From Adiantum capillus-veneris (taxonomy: Eukaryota > Streptophyta > Polypodiopsida > Polypodiales > Pteridaceae), in NCBI GenBank assembly GCA_014529385.2, contig CM043960.1, positions 117,870,043 through 117,934,042 of the forward strand: a DNA stretch of 64,000 bases, read 5' to 3'. Below are positions 42,701 through 54,599 of the stretch, in pieces (position 1 is the first letter of the stretch; each line of letters begins with the position of its first letter). Position numbers and translations under genes: made by a program. A model generated the notes under the pieces. It saw nothing but the letters and a program-made list of their open reading frames with translations, ran no database searches and had not been told where the DNA came from.

Positions 42701-43384
42701 TGGCTGAGGATTGAGATGGTTTAGAAGATATGGATTGATGTTTTGATGGGGAGGGGTGGGTATAGGGTCTAGGGGATTGGAAGGGTTTTTTGAGAGGGGG
42801 GTAGAAGGTTCTATGTGGAGATAAGAAAGGTTTTTTGGGAGGGGGATAGGGCTTGCTTGGTGAAGAGGGGGAGGGAAAGCGTGGTTTAGTGTGACTTGAA
42901 CTTAAGTGCTCCGTCACCACTTGCTCCACAAGCTCTTTTATAGTTTGCTCTTTAGGGAGAGAAAGGACTTCCTCTTCCAAAGCATTGATGGATCTTTCAC
43001 GTGCACATATGGCATCTTCCTCCCTGGTAGCATTAAGATGGGCATTCAAAATGTAAGTTTGGATTTCAAAGAGGAAGAGGTTGAGAGAGTAGGTTTTCCA
43101 TTCTGTAAGCTTGAGACTCCAATCTTGTTTTGACAATAGGGGGATGGAAACCAAGAGAAACCTATTGTTGAGATCATTGAAGCGCTCTTCAACAAGAGAG
43201 TGGTACCCATCTAAATAAGATTGGAGGTTATTTATGAGTAGAGTTTGTGCTTGGATAAGAGCTTGTGTGGAATTAAGTTGAAATTGTATGGTGAGTGAAG
43301 TGAGCTTGGCATTGAGAAGATCTTGGGCTTGGGAATCATCAATGGTAAGCTTTGGAGGTTTGATACAAAGACCACCAAAAGAGA
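39705..43384 (-). mobile_element. Penelope-like retroelement (PLE), degenerate
   Basis: The segment lies between two copies of a 2.27-kb direct repeat (37428-39704 and 43385-45651). It encodes on the minus strand a reverse transcriptase of Penelope type. The region downstream of the RT (39705-40440) is purine-rich, contains a G run at 40121-40134 and a doubled GTGATTTGATGCCAAAAA (40096 and 40133), and has no recognisable gene. I did not find a GIY-YIG endonuclease, though the tail is disrupted, so it may belong to the endonuclease-lacking PLEs. Confidence 0.7.
40440..43384 (-). pseudogene. PLE protein: Pro/Ser-rich N-terminus and Penelope-type RT
   Basis: From 43384 the frame gives coiled-coil helix, then a Pro/Ser/Lys-rich segment (SPSSPSKPYPPPKKPF), a shift near 42480, and a second shift at a G run (42131). 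RT motifs: IKPTDKNLGLAIL, KGMAMGSNFAVVYACLFLSH, YFKRYVDDAFGLW (catalytic Asp pair), LDIEFYEG, then NTYNYIPWISWHPTHQKVAF, LKRYIIRESS and LRTKGYPQGF. These follow the Penelope order and wording closely. After a further shift near 40660, ITFKLPFTPSTRWLSP and the ICW..GPNIHKLLVHA block end the RT region near 40440. Confidence 0.78.
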
Positions 43385-44517
43385 TTGAGGTAATGTGCTT
43401 TGTAGCACCACTATCAAAATACCACACATGTGAATCTGCAGCAAAACTGAAAAGCATGCATCATGGACAGGAGGATTGTAAGTGCACTTTGTGCTAAAAG
43501 CCCATTCTGCATCAACATCAGCAACACAGTCTCCTTTCACAAAAGACTCAACAATGGCTGCATTTGTAGTGGAACCAGCATTTGCAGTGGAACCACCTTC
43601 TTTCTTCTTAGCCTCTTTGGCCTTGAACTTAGGACACTGCTTGATCAAGTGATCATTAGCTTTACAATAATTGCAACGCATCTTATTTTTTCCCTTATCA
43701 CCAGAGTTTCCAGAAAAATTGCTGCTAGCAGAAGCATCAAGAACAAAAGTTTCGCTACTCGCAGCAGAACCATAAGAAGTGGCCACATTTTAGCACCCTT
43801 TGTTTGAGAAGCAATAAAAGCCTGTTCAACTGAACGCTGTCTAGTCCTCTTTTTTCTAGAAAGTGATTCTTGCAATGGCAATGTGCATAATGCATCAAAC
43901 TTGACAACTTCTGGATTTCCTTGGGTCATAAGTCTCCAAGTACTAGAAAAAGTCTGGTAAGAATTTGGTAAGGCATCAAGAACAGTCTGCACTAGGGATC
44001 TGTCTGAAATGACTTCACCTGCTGCAGAGAGTTACTCATTGATATCCTTGACACTACCAAGAAAAGTGTCCATATCATCTTCCTCATGCATAATCTTTGA
44101 CTCCAGCTCTTTACGCAGCAAAGCAATTTTAGCATCATTGCGGCTTGCATAAAGACCTGCTAGAATATCCCAAGCCTGTTTTGGAGATTTTGCTGAATGG
44201 ATGTGAGGAACAATGGTGCGCTTCACAGACAACGCAATCAATGGATGAGCTTGCGCATCCTTTACATCCCAACGAACTTGTTCTATTGTAGACAAAACAA
44301 CTCTAATAGCAGCAATCCTTGCAGCAAGACCTGCAACATCCTCAACATCGCCTACATCCTTAGAACCAGGACGTACATCAATGCCCTGCACAATATTCAA
44401 GACGCCCTTTGACACAAGAACATGTTGCATCATATAAGCCCACATAGGGTAGTTGTCCCCTTCCAACCTGTCCTCATCAGCAAACATCTTGAAGACATTT
44501 GTGTTGTTGTCAGCCAT
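43385..44517 (-). pseudogene. gag: copia C4 gag and protease start (truncated)
   Basis: ATG at 44517 (MADNNTNVFKMFADEDRLEG). The capsid part runs nearly intact to a TAA in the EQLISAG region near 44035, zinc-knuckle CNYCKANDHLIKQC (about 43655), then the acidic linker and WYFDSGATKHITS at the break. The open frame runs on from copia into the Penelope N-terminal sequence, producing a chance chimera. Confidence 0.85.
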
Positions 44518-44879
44518 GGTAAATGCTGCACCTGATGTGAAAATTTCTTGAAAATAGGAGAAACGGAGGGGGAACAACACGTGCTATATAGCACAAACCA
44601 TAGAAGACCGTAAGGCACCTATTATGCAGGAAATGGCAGCGACAAAAATTCTGCACAAAATGACAAAATTGCTTGTGCAGACCTGCATGTAGTTGAAACG
44701 GAGGCCGAAATGAGCCCGAATCAGAAATCTGAGCAGACTAAGCTCAACGAGCTTATCCAAAATATTTGTCAACTTGGAAATGCTCGCCAAACCTCACTGT
44801 AATCGGAGAAAGTGAGCAGGCGTGTGCTGGAGTAGCTGGCGACTAAGCCCGGGAAGACGTAACCTGCTCTGATACCAAT

Positions 44880-45091
44880 TGTTGGAATTAGGGTGAGAGA
44901 GCAACGCACACAACTTGGAGAAGATGAAGGAAGCTCGACGCACACAATAGAGAGTGTGTTACTTAGTGTGCAATGTAAAGATGGATAGCCCTAGAGTGAT
45001 GGGCGTATATACAATGCTCGGGGGGAAAAACCTCCTAAAGAGGGAAGAAATGCCCCGGCGGTCATAGTGTCTTCACATGTATATGGTAACA
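44880..45091 (-). repeat. 5' LTR of copia C4
   Basis: TGTTGGAATTAGGGTG to ATGGTAACA, 212 bp, missing the CACATCACTACCA block present in the other LTRs. Confidence 0.9.
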
Positions 45092-45105
45092 AAAATAACT
45101 CATCA

Positions 45106-45141
<36 letters not shown>

Positions 45142-45651
45142 AAATATAAATATAAATAAATAATATATATATATATGTGTGTGTGTGTGTATCTATAGAA
45201 TTTACTAGAATTATGCAAGGTGAAGCTTCACTTTAACATTCTAAAACAATAGAATGAAAGAAAATCCGTGAAAGAAAAGCCGAGACATGTCAAGATATGA
45301 AATGAAAGGTGAAATAAAAAGATCCATTTACTATTTTAAAATTGACATAACGTTTAAGGTAAATCTCAATCATCACTAAAAACATTGAAAGTATGCCTAA
45401 CCCAACTCTCCTCTAAGGCTTCTTTTAGAAAGCCAGAAAGCTTTCTCTACCACCCCCTATGGCCCTGTTGGCCAATTATATGGTGTGAGACTTGAGTTTT
45501 ATTGGAAGTAAGTCAACAATCAAAGTTAATTTGATTGTGACCATTGGATGGTAATAGCTTTGCACATTTTCTCTACCAACCTCCTATGGCCTCCTTGACC
45601 AAAAATAACAAGTCCATGTTTTCCTCTTCAAATATGTGAGCTTTATTGTAA
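45092..45651. repeat. Flank repeat, copy B (right of copia C4)
   Basis: Matches 39149-39704 from the AT/GT microsatellites to TGTGAGCTTTATT, with small indels. No gene. Confidence 0.88.
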
Positions 45652-45684
45652 CCCCACTAATACTTTCAAAATGGAAGGGTTTAA

Positions 45685-46700
45685 GCTATCTTTTTTTTAA
45701 ATTTATAGCAAAACTCACAATTGTGAGTGAATTATATTGAGCAAACCAAAAAATTACAAGGTCTTGTCATGCTCTTGTTAAGCCATGACATCATCCAGGG
45801 ACCATACTTACATCGGCTATCAGGGTAGCCACCCCTACCAACCCACCCCCTCCTCCTTGATACACAAGGTCCATAATCTTGTCATTATGAGATCTTTTAT
45901 TTACCGATGACCAAGATTAGCCCCCATCCTAGGCATTCCATCTGCTGACAACAAGGCACAAGTAGTCCTAGACCAATCCTCCGAGTGTTGCTTGCACCCG
46001 AGTGTCCATATTAGCACTTTAATTTCTTATATAATTTTTGCGAAGCTTGCCACCTCAAAACCTCCTTCAAACACACATCGGTTCCTTGTCTTCCATACAT
46101 TATATAAGAAGAAGTATCTGACGATCTGAGTGCTAACGAGGAGTGCAGGACTACCTAAATTCTTACCTCCAAGGAATAGGTCAGTCTTGAAAAAACTAAT
46201 TTTCCATGTTCTTTGGACCCACTTGCATATTTTCCCTGCGAGGCCTTTGATAGTTGGGCAGTCCATGAATAGGTGGGCCAAATCTTCTCTAGCCAACCTG
46301 CACCCCAAGCATCAATCTGACCCAATCCCTCTCTCTTGAATCTTCACCCCCGTCGATAGAGCACCCCACATAACCTTCCATAAGAAAACCTTCATGTGTT
46401 GTGGAACCTTTGGCTTCCATATGTTCTCCATTACATGCTTCCACCTTTCCTCCAGCCATTGCTTTTTCCATAGCTTGTTAAGAGGGATAGACCAATTCTT
46501 CTTTTGCATCATTGTCTGATAAATGCTTTTAGTATGGGGTTTCCATAAGAAATTGCTTCCGGACCATTTCCAAGCATTCCAGTCCAACTCCGAACCACAG
46601 ATTGGCACTACTAGATTGTCAAGCTCTTTCATCACTTTGTGGACAAGCAAGACCTCCAAGCTATCTTTTAAGAAGTGAGATGTTCTCCTTCTTCCTAGTA
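45685..46700 (-). pseudogene. LINE (L1-type) 3' remnant with zf-RVT domain
   Basis: Minus frames 46659-46312 and 46308-46027 read PKVPQHMKVFLWKVMWGALS, then C.GCRLAREDLAHLFMDCP, the Trp/Cys/His pattern of the zinc-binding domain at the C-terminus of plant L1-type LINE reverse transcriptases. One stop or shift separates the two frames (near 46310). A T-run at 45690-45697 may be the reverse of a poly(A) tail. No RT domain is left. Confidence 0.75.
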
Positions 46701-47400
46701 TTTTCCTCTCTATTCAAATCCTCCCCATGTTTTCCTTAAAACAAGGTGTTCTTCACTTCCACCATTTGAAGTTCGAGGCTCGAGGTTGACAACGGGTTGT
46801 TTTTTGCGGGTGGAATTTGGATATGTGAGCTAACTACCCTTTAAAACAAGTGAAAGGGTCACGGTGGCTTTCTAAATTAACAAGAAAATGATAAAATCAT
46901 TAGGTCAAGTTTAATTAGAATTATATAAGGTAAAGAATTGTTCAAGAATATCTCTTTTATTAAGGGATTGAGTTTCCTCCTTGCAAAGAATCAAACCGCT
47001 GGTCTTTTCAGAGCGGCAATCTGAGTCACGGGTATCAAGTTATTAGTAGTTGAAGTTTTGTCAGGGCCATGTTTGTGTCGGGTTAGCCACCAATACCAGT
47101 ATTACGAATACCAATATTACTAGTACCAATATTACTAGTACCAGTATTACTAGTACCAGTATTACCAGTACCAGTATATAAGTATCTAAGCCTCAGTAAG
47201 TGTTAATATATATTCTAAGTTGGAGTTTAGCCATTGATTATGTACCAATCTGTGATATTCTCATGCAATTCTCTTTAAGCATCTCTATATCGTCTTTTTA
47301 AAACTAAATTGGCCTTAACCGCACTGATTTTGGTCAGTTTTGCATCTCTACTGCTTCTTCGTCTACAGCGAGAAGCCCGACGCTTTCCTGGGAAACCCTA
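46701..47400. other. Non-coding stretch with a 15-bp minisatellite
   Basis: At 47090-47175 about six units of ACCA(G/A)TATTACTAGT occur in tandem. The following AT-rich 200 bp with TATATAAG and CTCTAGGG-like ends may be a decayed LTR edge in front of the gag-like region. No gene was seen. Confidence 0.5.
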
Positions 47401-47454
47401 GAGAGACTCCCACTCCGACAAATTTGGTAAACCCGATGAGAACTTGACCGGGGT

Positions 47455-48645
47455 AGATGGAGGCAGTCGTGTCAATAGACCAAGAGAAAGAGATGCAGCA
47501 GATTATGGGGTTAAAGGCTGCTATTTTGCAGCAACAATATGCAAGTCAAATGCAAAATATGAATCAAAATTTGGGTACCAATTTGAAAACTAAGAACCGA
47601 GAATTGTAGCAGTCTGCAAAAAGTGAATTGGGTGGATTTCAAAAGCAGGATAACACATAAATTTTTAAAGTATCGGAGACAGTAATGGAAAATAGGGAGT
47701 CTGAAGCATCAGATAACTGGAAACAAGAGATGCTGCTACAGTTAGCACTCAAAAATGCCACACACTCAGTTTTTTATCAGCAGGGGTATTTTGATGGTTA
47801 TGATCTAGTAGGATACCTGGATTGCTATGAAGTGGAGCTGGAGCAGCATGGGGTGCCAAAAGAGAACAAGATTCTAAAATTTGACAGGTTTGTGATCCCA
47901 GATTTTATTGAGAGAATCCAAGAGCTTCAACATCAAAATTTGCATAGCGGAGCAAGTTTAAAGCTACAGTTAACATTGGGATCCAAGCATGTATGAAGAC
48001 GATGAGGAATATGTTAATGTACCAACCTATGCACAGGTTGGAAAGTAGATTAGGGCTAAGCTGGAAACTCCTATTGATGACTTCTTGCTTGAGGATGATA
48101 GGCTATTACATGGTAAAGATGATGAAGAAGTTTTCCAAGCTGTCTATGCAAAGCTTGGAATTGCAGATTCCATGTTAATGGCTGAAGTTGAAGACTTAAA
48201 GGGTCAAGAAAAGCATGAGGATTTAGAGGTTCTGTACACATAGGAGGGTTCACAGGGTGTAGATGTACATGAGCATCTACAGGACTTGTGTATATCAGAT
48301 TTAAAGGGTTTGGATATACCAGATTTTAAAGGCTTAGATGTGCAAGAGTATGTGCTTACAAATATGCAAAGTGATGATTTAGAGGGGGTGCATACTCCAT
48401 CTTTATCAAGAGTTTGTGACACAGGGCTCACTTTATGGCAGAATGATCATGATGTTGATGATGCTTATTCAGAGGGGGTGCACACGAAAGTGAAATCTCT
48501 TGGTGTTGCATGTGATTGGTTGCATTGTGCCAATGATATGGGCAGGACAATCAATGCAATTTTCAATGTGCATGCTGAGCTATGTGGTGATACAGAAGTT
48601 CAAAGATATTTGGATGAGGGGGAGAAGATGAGCATTCTACAATAG
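47455..48645 (+). pseudogene. Retrotransposon gag-like remnant, probably gypsy
   Basis: Frames 47685-47996 (YFDGYDLVGYLDCYEVELEQ, then NKILKFDRFVIPDFIERIQE) look like a retrotransposon capsid domain of gypsy type, preceded by a Gln-rich helix (AAILQQQYASQMQ). Downstream frames to 48645 are acidic with internal repeats (LKGLDIPDFKGLD). Several stops. No protease or RT follows. Confidence 0.45.
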
Positions 48646-48849
48646 ATGTGGCTAGTATGCATACCATGCTACCTCTTCCTCCTCACCAAATCTACTTGAT
48701 GAACATGACGATGGCAATAATTGCAACATAGAACCTATGTGGGATGAATCTAGCAATGTTTGATCGATGGAGTTTGAAAATGGTACTTTCACAGCTTGAT
48801 AGTTTATATAATATGCCAAGGGTGTGCTTAACAATAATGCAATTTTTTT

Positions 48850-50165
48850 CCTACTTCTTAAGAATTGAACAGAATAGTGCATTGCAAAACAATTGCATCA
48901 TTCTTGGAGGTGGATAGCGGTCTCATTTCAAACCACATGTATCCTCTCCACATAATAGCCGCGTCAAACCTGCCTAGGATTGACGTTTCTTCTACTCTTG
49001 GTGTTGTCCTCAAATCCCTCAAACGTGTGGCCAAAAGTAGTTCGGTTGCATGTATGCTCTTCAAAACATACAAGGAAGCAATAGAACTAAGTAAGGTTTG
49101 CTACTTAAGCCATGTAGAAATTATAGTGTTGTGTCCATCCTTACGAGTTTTTCTTTTTCTGTCGTGGTAGCCAAACCTTGTGTGGAGTTTCCACTGACTA
49201 TAGCTATAAAAAATGAGAGCGTTAAAGAGGTTACAAAATTGCATGAGCCTACTAGTGTCATTATGAGGATGTAGTGCCCACTAGTTCGTCTTCTCTTGTG
49301 CCTTAGTGATCGACATCACCAAGACTTGCCCTCCGTTTGCATTTGAGGGGTGCATACTGAATAAGGATGGGACGTACAAACAAAGCCCAGAGGTTGCTAT
49401 GTATATGCGCTACCTAAAGGTAGATCTATTTGATGCACTCAACATGGATACAATCACTTGTGCTATTAGTGACCAATTTATTGCACAACTCATTGACAAC
49501 CTTAACATAGGAGACTTTGTGCACATTGAGAATGTTACCATGAGAAAGAAGTCTAAGTCGGATGGTTGCACATCTCCTTATTAATGCTACCATGGTTGTA
49601 GAAAAGACAAAGCCTTTTGACATCAAGCTTAGTTTCTACCTAGAGAGTAAAGTCCATCAGTTTTTGGATGAGGCACAGTCCCTACATGCACAAGGTACTC
49701 GCACGCACTTTGGAATTGTAGCTTTCGTCATTATACAGGGGCATGCTAGCAATTCAAAAGCTGGTGTTTCCCAGGGTGATCTTGTAGTTGTGGATGGATC
49801 TTTAGCCGAGGATCGTGCCACTGTAAGCCAAACTTATCTTTAACCTTCCATAGATGTCTATTTTCCTAATATTTTTCCTTTCTTATCATTGTAGCTTAGC
49901 TTTGTGAGCACACACAAAGATGATTACTACACTATCTTGTGTACTCTTAAGACCAATGTGCATCCTATGTTTGTTGCATGAAACATAGGTTGTTTCGCAG
50001 GTCGAAGCAATACACTCTTGGTCTTGGATATTACATACTAGCACATGTGAGAATTCCTCGTCTCAAACAACATTTGGAGGAAGCATACAAGGCCCACATT
50101 CAGAATGTTGGTCACAATCAAGAAGTAAGTATTTCTCTGACTTTCCCTTTTTTTTTTTCAAAATA
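48850..50165 (+). pseudogene. Decayed coding region, perhaps upstream part of the Helitron (unrecognised)
   Basis: Consecutive plus frames 48865-49170, 49306-49584 and 49562-49843 read as protein (SDQFIAQLIDNLNIGDFVHI, then VAFVIIQGHASNSKAG, SQGDLVVVDGS) with shifts between them and possible introns. The GDFVHIENV wording could be an OB fold, as in the RPA-like proteins of plant Helitrons, but this is weak. Same strand as the Rep-helicase after copia C5. Confidence 0.35.
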
Positions 50166-50684
50166 GATCAAGAAATCTCTAACATGTCAAGTGGCTTCAC
50201 CTAGGTGAGTGGCACATTGCACTTTGTGAATATGAATTTGATTTTGGTGGAACGCTTCTATGGTCAATGCAAATCTACTAAGATTCATCACCAACAAGAG
50301 ATAGCCTTTTGCTGTATTTGCTCAAAATCTAAACGTATTGTTTGGTGCCCAAGCTTGAAGAAAAGATCTTGACTGACAAGGCTTCCCCAATTGATACTTT
50401 CCTAGTGGGTGATGTAGTTGACAGTGTTGCATCTTGACAAAAGTTTATTTTGATTTATATGCTTCTGATGTACTAGATGCACGTGAGCTGCTAGCCTGAC
50501 CTATATGTAGTGGTCGATTCACTAATCAATAAGTTAGGTCTTGTCACAGCTTTTGTGGAAAGAACAAACTAGCGCTTCTCTTCTACAATATTTATACTCC
50601 ATCACCTCCACAAAAAAATACCCTCTTTATATTATATTAGTTGTTTGCTTTCATTCGTTACTCAACTTCTAAATTGCCATCGCC

Positions 50685-50685
<1 letters not shown>
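50166..50685. other. Stretch without recognisable gene
   Basis: Short plus-strand open pieces (50215-50340, VNMNLILVERFYGQC) are too broken to assign. It may continue the decayed region on the left. Confidence 0.3.

Positions 50686-50771
<86 letters not shown>
50686..50771. repeat. (CT)n microsatellite at the left edge of copia C5
   Basis: About 43 uninterrupted CT units, 40 bp before the first recognisable copia sequence. Confidence 0.97.
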
Positions 50772-50773
<2 letters not shown>

Positions 50774-50811
50774 CCTGTTTCGGTTTTTCTTCTTCGTCCC
50801 TTCCTATAGAA

Positions 50812-53800
50812 CTTGTGGACACTCGTGTGTCAAATCAACCAGCCCAATCCGAGTCCAAAAAATCATGCAAATCTAATGGCAATGATCCCCCCTTGGGATA
50901 AAACAAGCCATGATGTAAAGTGCCACTCAAGTAGTGGAAAATCGTCCTGACAACCTGCCAATGCTGAGACTCTAGGCTATGCATAAATCCACTGACCTGT
51001 GAGACTGCAAACTGAATATCCGTCCTTGTCGTGATCCGTATATAAATGAGGCAACCAACAATGGTCTGGTAAAGAGTGACATTAGCACGATCACCAGTAT
51101 CATGAAGACTCAGTTTCAAACCCGTTTCCATGGGAATGGAAATAGGTTTGCAATCCTCAAGTCCAAACTTACATAGCAATGTGTTTATGTAACCTTTTTG
51201 ACACAAGGAAATACCACCATCACACTGCTTAAACTGTATACCCAAGTAATGATGCAACAACCCCAAATCCTTCATCTTGAAAGTAGCATTCAAATCAATT
51301 TTAAATTCAGCAATATGTCTGTCATTTGGTCCAGTGATCAACAAATCATCCACATAAAGAACCACAATGATAAGTACATCACCCTCACACTTTACATACA
51401 ATGTGCTTTCTATTGGACTGTTACAAAGCCTCGTTTGACCAAATGAATGTCAAACTTATCATACCAATCATGAGGAGATTGCTTCAACACATACAAAGCT
51501 GTTTTACATCTACACACTTTATCCTCTCGTCCTTTCTTGAAAAACCGCGAGGCTGTGTTGCATAACCTTCCTCAAATATGTCACCATTCAAGAAAGCAGT
51601 AACAATGACGGATTGATTTACATCCCAACCAAAATGAGCTGCCAATGCACATAAAAAATGTACAGTAGTCATACCACAAGTGGGAGAAATGGTCTCTTCA
51701 TACTCTATACCTTTTTACTGTGCATAACCCTTTGTAACAAGTCGAGCCTTATAGCAATCAATCTCACCATCTGGCTTGAATTTCAACTTGTAAACCCACT
51801 TCGTACCAATGGCATTTTTGCCAGGAGGTAAATCACATAAAGTCCATGTGTCATTTTCTAGAAGTGCATCATATTTTAATTGCATGGAAGCCATCCAATT
51901 TTTTGAATTTTGTGCTTCATAAAAAAATAGAGGTTCCTCAATATCATGTAAACTAGACACACCCAAAACGTAACAATATGATGCATAAGATGCATGGCGA
52001 GAACCCGAACAAGTATGACTAGAAAAAGGTGCATCCAATTTACTATCATGCAAAGTATGCACTAGGCATTTAGGCATACCTCTAGCTTCCTCATTCTCAT
52101 CCCTTTCCTCGTCAAGTACATTATGTACATATGCATCAGTAATAGACTCATCTGTAGCATTTTTAGAAACCCCCATAGGCTGTACATTTTCCTCATTGGA
52201 ATTTACATTTGAATTTCCACCACTGAAAAGAGGCAAGAAAGTGTCATAAATTTCTTGTGAGATGACGTTACTATCTTTGGTACATGATAGCAAGGGCTAA
52301 ATAGAATCTTCCACCACAACTAGCCAAAAATGCATTAAGTTCATGAGACATATACTCCCCCCTCGATTGGAACGGAGGGTGTCCATAGTACATTTCGAGA
52401 CATTTTCAGCCATAGCCAGTAATTGTTTGAAGCATATAAATACTTTGGACTTTTCTTTAAGAAAAAATACCCATGCATGCCTGGAGAAATCATCAACGGA
52501 GGTCACAGAGTAAAGCTAATTGCCCAAGGATGGATTTTGCATGGGCCCACAAACATTACTATGCATAAGTTGCAACCTGCATGTGGCCCTAATGGAACCA
52601 TCTCTTTGGAAACTTTGAGCGTTGCAGCTTACCCAAAATACAACCTTCACAGACATGTTTGATAGGTTCTTCAAGAGGCGGCAAAGAAGCAACCATATTA
52701 GATTTTTGCAAATGCAACAAACTAGCAAAATTCAGATGTCCAAAACGTGCATGCCAAATATTTGCATCTAAAATAGCCTTAGAATCCACAATTGCATTTG
52801 CAAAATTTTGCCCACACTTGTCATACAAAGTGAGCTTATATAGCCCACGACATAACACGCCAGATGCAACAACTCCGTCACAAAAATTGAGATCATTGTA
52901 CATCTGTCATCCACAAATTTGACTACAAGGCCAAGTCTAGCAAGTGTAGATACGAAAAAAAGATTCTTCTTGATTCCAGGTACGTAAAGTGCATCAAGAA
53001 GTGTGAAAGAACTGTTATTTGCAGCAGTAAGCACAATCTCTTCAACTACCTGAATCGGATAAGAGGCATTGTTGGCACAAGTAATTGAATTCCCATGAGG
53101 GGTAGACTCAAGAGAGGTGAACAAATCACGATGTGAGGTAACATGCTTTGTAGCACCACTATCAAAATACCACACATGTGAATCTACAGCAACTTACATG
53201 CATGCATCATAAACAGTAGGATTATAAGTGCACTCTGCAATCAAAGCCCATTCTACATCAACATCAACATCACAGTCTCCTTTCACAAAAGACTCAAAAA
53301 TAGTTGCATTTGTAGTGGAACCAACATTAGTAGTGGAACGAGACTCTTTCTTCTTAGCCTCTTTGGCCTTTAACTTAGGACACTGCTTGATCAAGTGATC
53401 ATTAGCTTTACAATAATGGCAATGCATCTTCTTTTTTCCCTTATCACCAAAATTTCCAGACGAATTGCTGCCAGCAGAAGCATTAGGAACATGTGATTTT
53501 CCACTCACAAAAGAATCATAAGAAGTGGTTGCATTGCTGTTACCACCTTTTCTTTGAGCAGTAATAAAGGCATGTTCAACTGCACGCCGTTTTAGTCCAA
53601 TTTTTTTGGAAAGCTACTCTTGCAACAGTAATGTGCATAATGCATCAAACTGGACAACTTTAGGATTTCCTTGGGTCATAAGTCTCCAAGTACTAGCAAA
53701 CGTCTGGCAAGAATCTGGCAAGGCATCAAGAAGTGTCTGCAAAAGGGAACTGTCTGAAATGAATTCTCCTGCAAAAATAAGTTGCTCATTGATATTCTTG

Positions 53801-54272
53801 ACACCAACAAGGAAAGTGTCCATGTCATCTTCCTCATGCATAATCTTTGACTCCAGCTCTTTACGTAGCAATGCAATTTTTGCCTCATTGCGACTTGCAT
53901 AAAGACAAGCCATAATATCCAAGCTTGTTTTGCAAATTTCACTGAACAAATGTGAGGAGTAATGGTGCACTTCACAGACAACACAATCAATGCATGATCT
54001 TGTGCGTCCTTTACATTCCAACGAGCTTGTTCTATCGTAGGCAAAACAACTGTAACAGCAACAATCCTTGCAGTAAGACCTACAACATCCTCAACATCAC
54101 CTGTATCCTCAAAACCAGGATGTACATCAATGCCCTGCACAATGTTCCAAACACCTTTTGGCACAAGAACATGTTGCATTATATAAGCCCACATAGGGTA
54201 ATTGTCCCCATCCAATTTGTCCTCAGCAACAACAAAAATCTTGAACACATATGTGTTGTTGTCAGCCATGGT
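50812..54272 (-). pseudogene. gag-pol: copia C5 gag-pol (decayed, integrase deleted)
   Basis: ATG at 54272 (MADNNTYVFKIFV), gag, zinc knuckle CHYCKANDHLIKQC (about 53400), WYFDSGATKHVTS (about 53165), GAG-pre-integrase region, integrase start (52506-52300) with a jump over its core to the LLSCTKDSNVISQEIYDTFL region, RT pieces (52290-51484) and YVDDLLITG near 51350. Frameshifts throughout. Confidence 0.85.
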
Positions 54273-54588
54273 AAATGATTCACCTGATGTGAAAATTTTC
54301 CCAAAAGAGGATAAGGAAAGTGAGAACAACATGTGTTATATATCAAACCGTAGAAGATTGTAAGGGACCTATTATGTAGAAAACGGCACTACCAAAATTT
54401 CTACACAAAATGACAAAATAGCCTGCTCACTATTACCTATACTGAAAGCGGAGGTTAAAATGAGCCCAAATTAGAAACCATAATATTTGTCAACCTGCGA
54501 ACGTTTGCGAAATCTCATTGAAATTGGAGAAAATGAGCAGGTGTGTGCTGGAGCTGTTCGCGACTAAGCCTGGGGCTCTGATACCACC
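50812..54588 (-). mobile_element. Copia element C5, lacking both LTRs
   Basis: Minus-strand copia of the same family, from within RNase H ([14 protein letters not shown] at the left edge) to the primer site (TCTGATACCAC at 54579-54588) on the right. No LTR on either side. Internal deletions remove most of the integrase (junction near 52300). It lies between two plus-strand regions that may be parts of one Helitron. Confidence 0.88.
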
Positions 54589-54599
54589 TTTGATTGTGG

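Larger units (their letters stand above)
43385..45091 (-). mobile_element. Copia element C4, 5' part only
   Basis: 5' LTR (44880-45091), primer site and gag up to GATKHITS, where copia sequence stops at 43385 and joins the Penelope-like segment. The rest of the copia element is absent. Together with its right flank it duplicates part of C3 plus flank. Confidence 0.88.

Noticed and set aside
42519-43457. Fusion of copia gag with Penelope N-terminal protein as a functional gene
   Set aside because: The joint is an abrupt element boundary at 43385; the shared frame is most simply chance and downstream frames are broken.
50641-50901. Ser-Leu repeat open frame over the CT run
   Set aside because: Microsatellite read-through into antisense copia.
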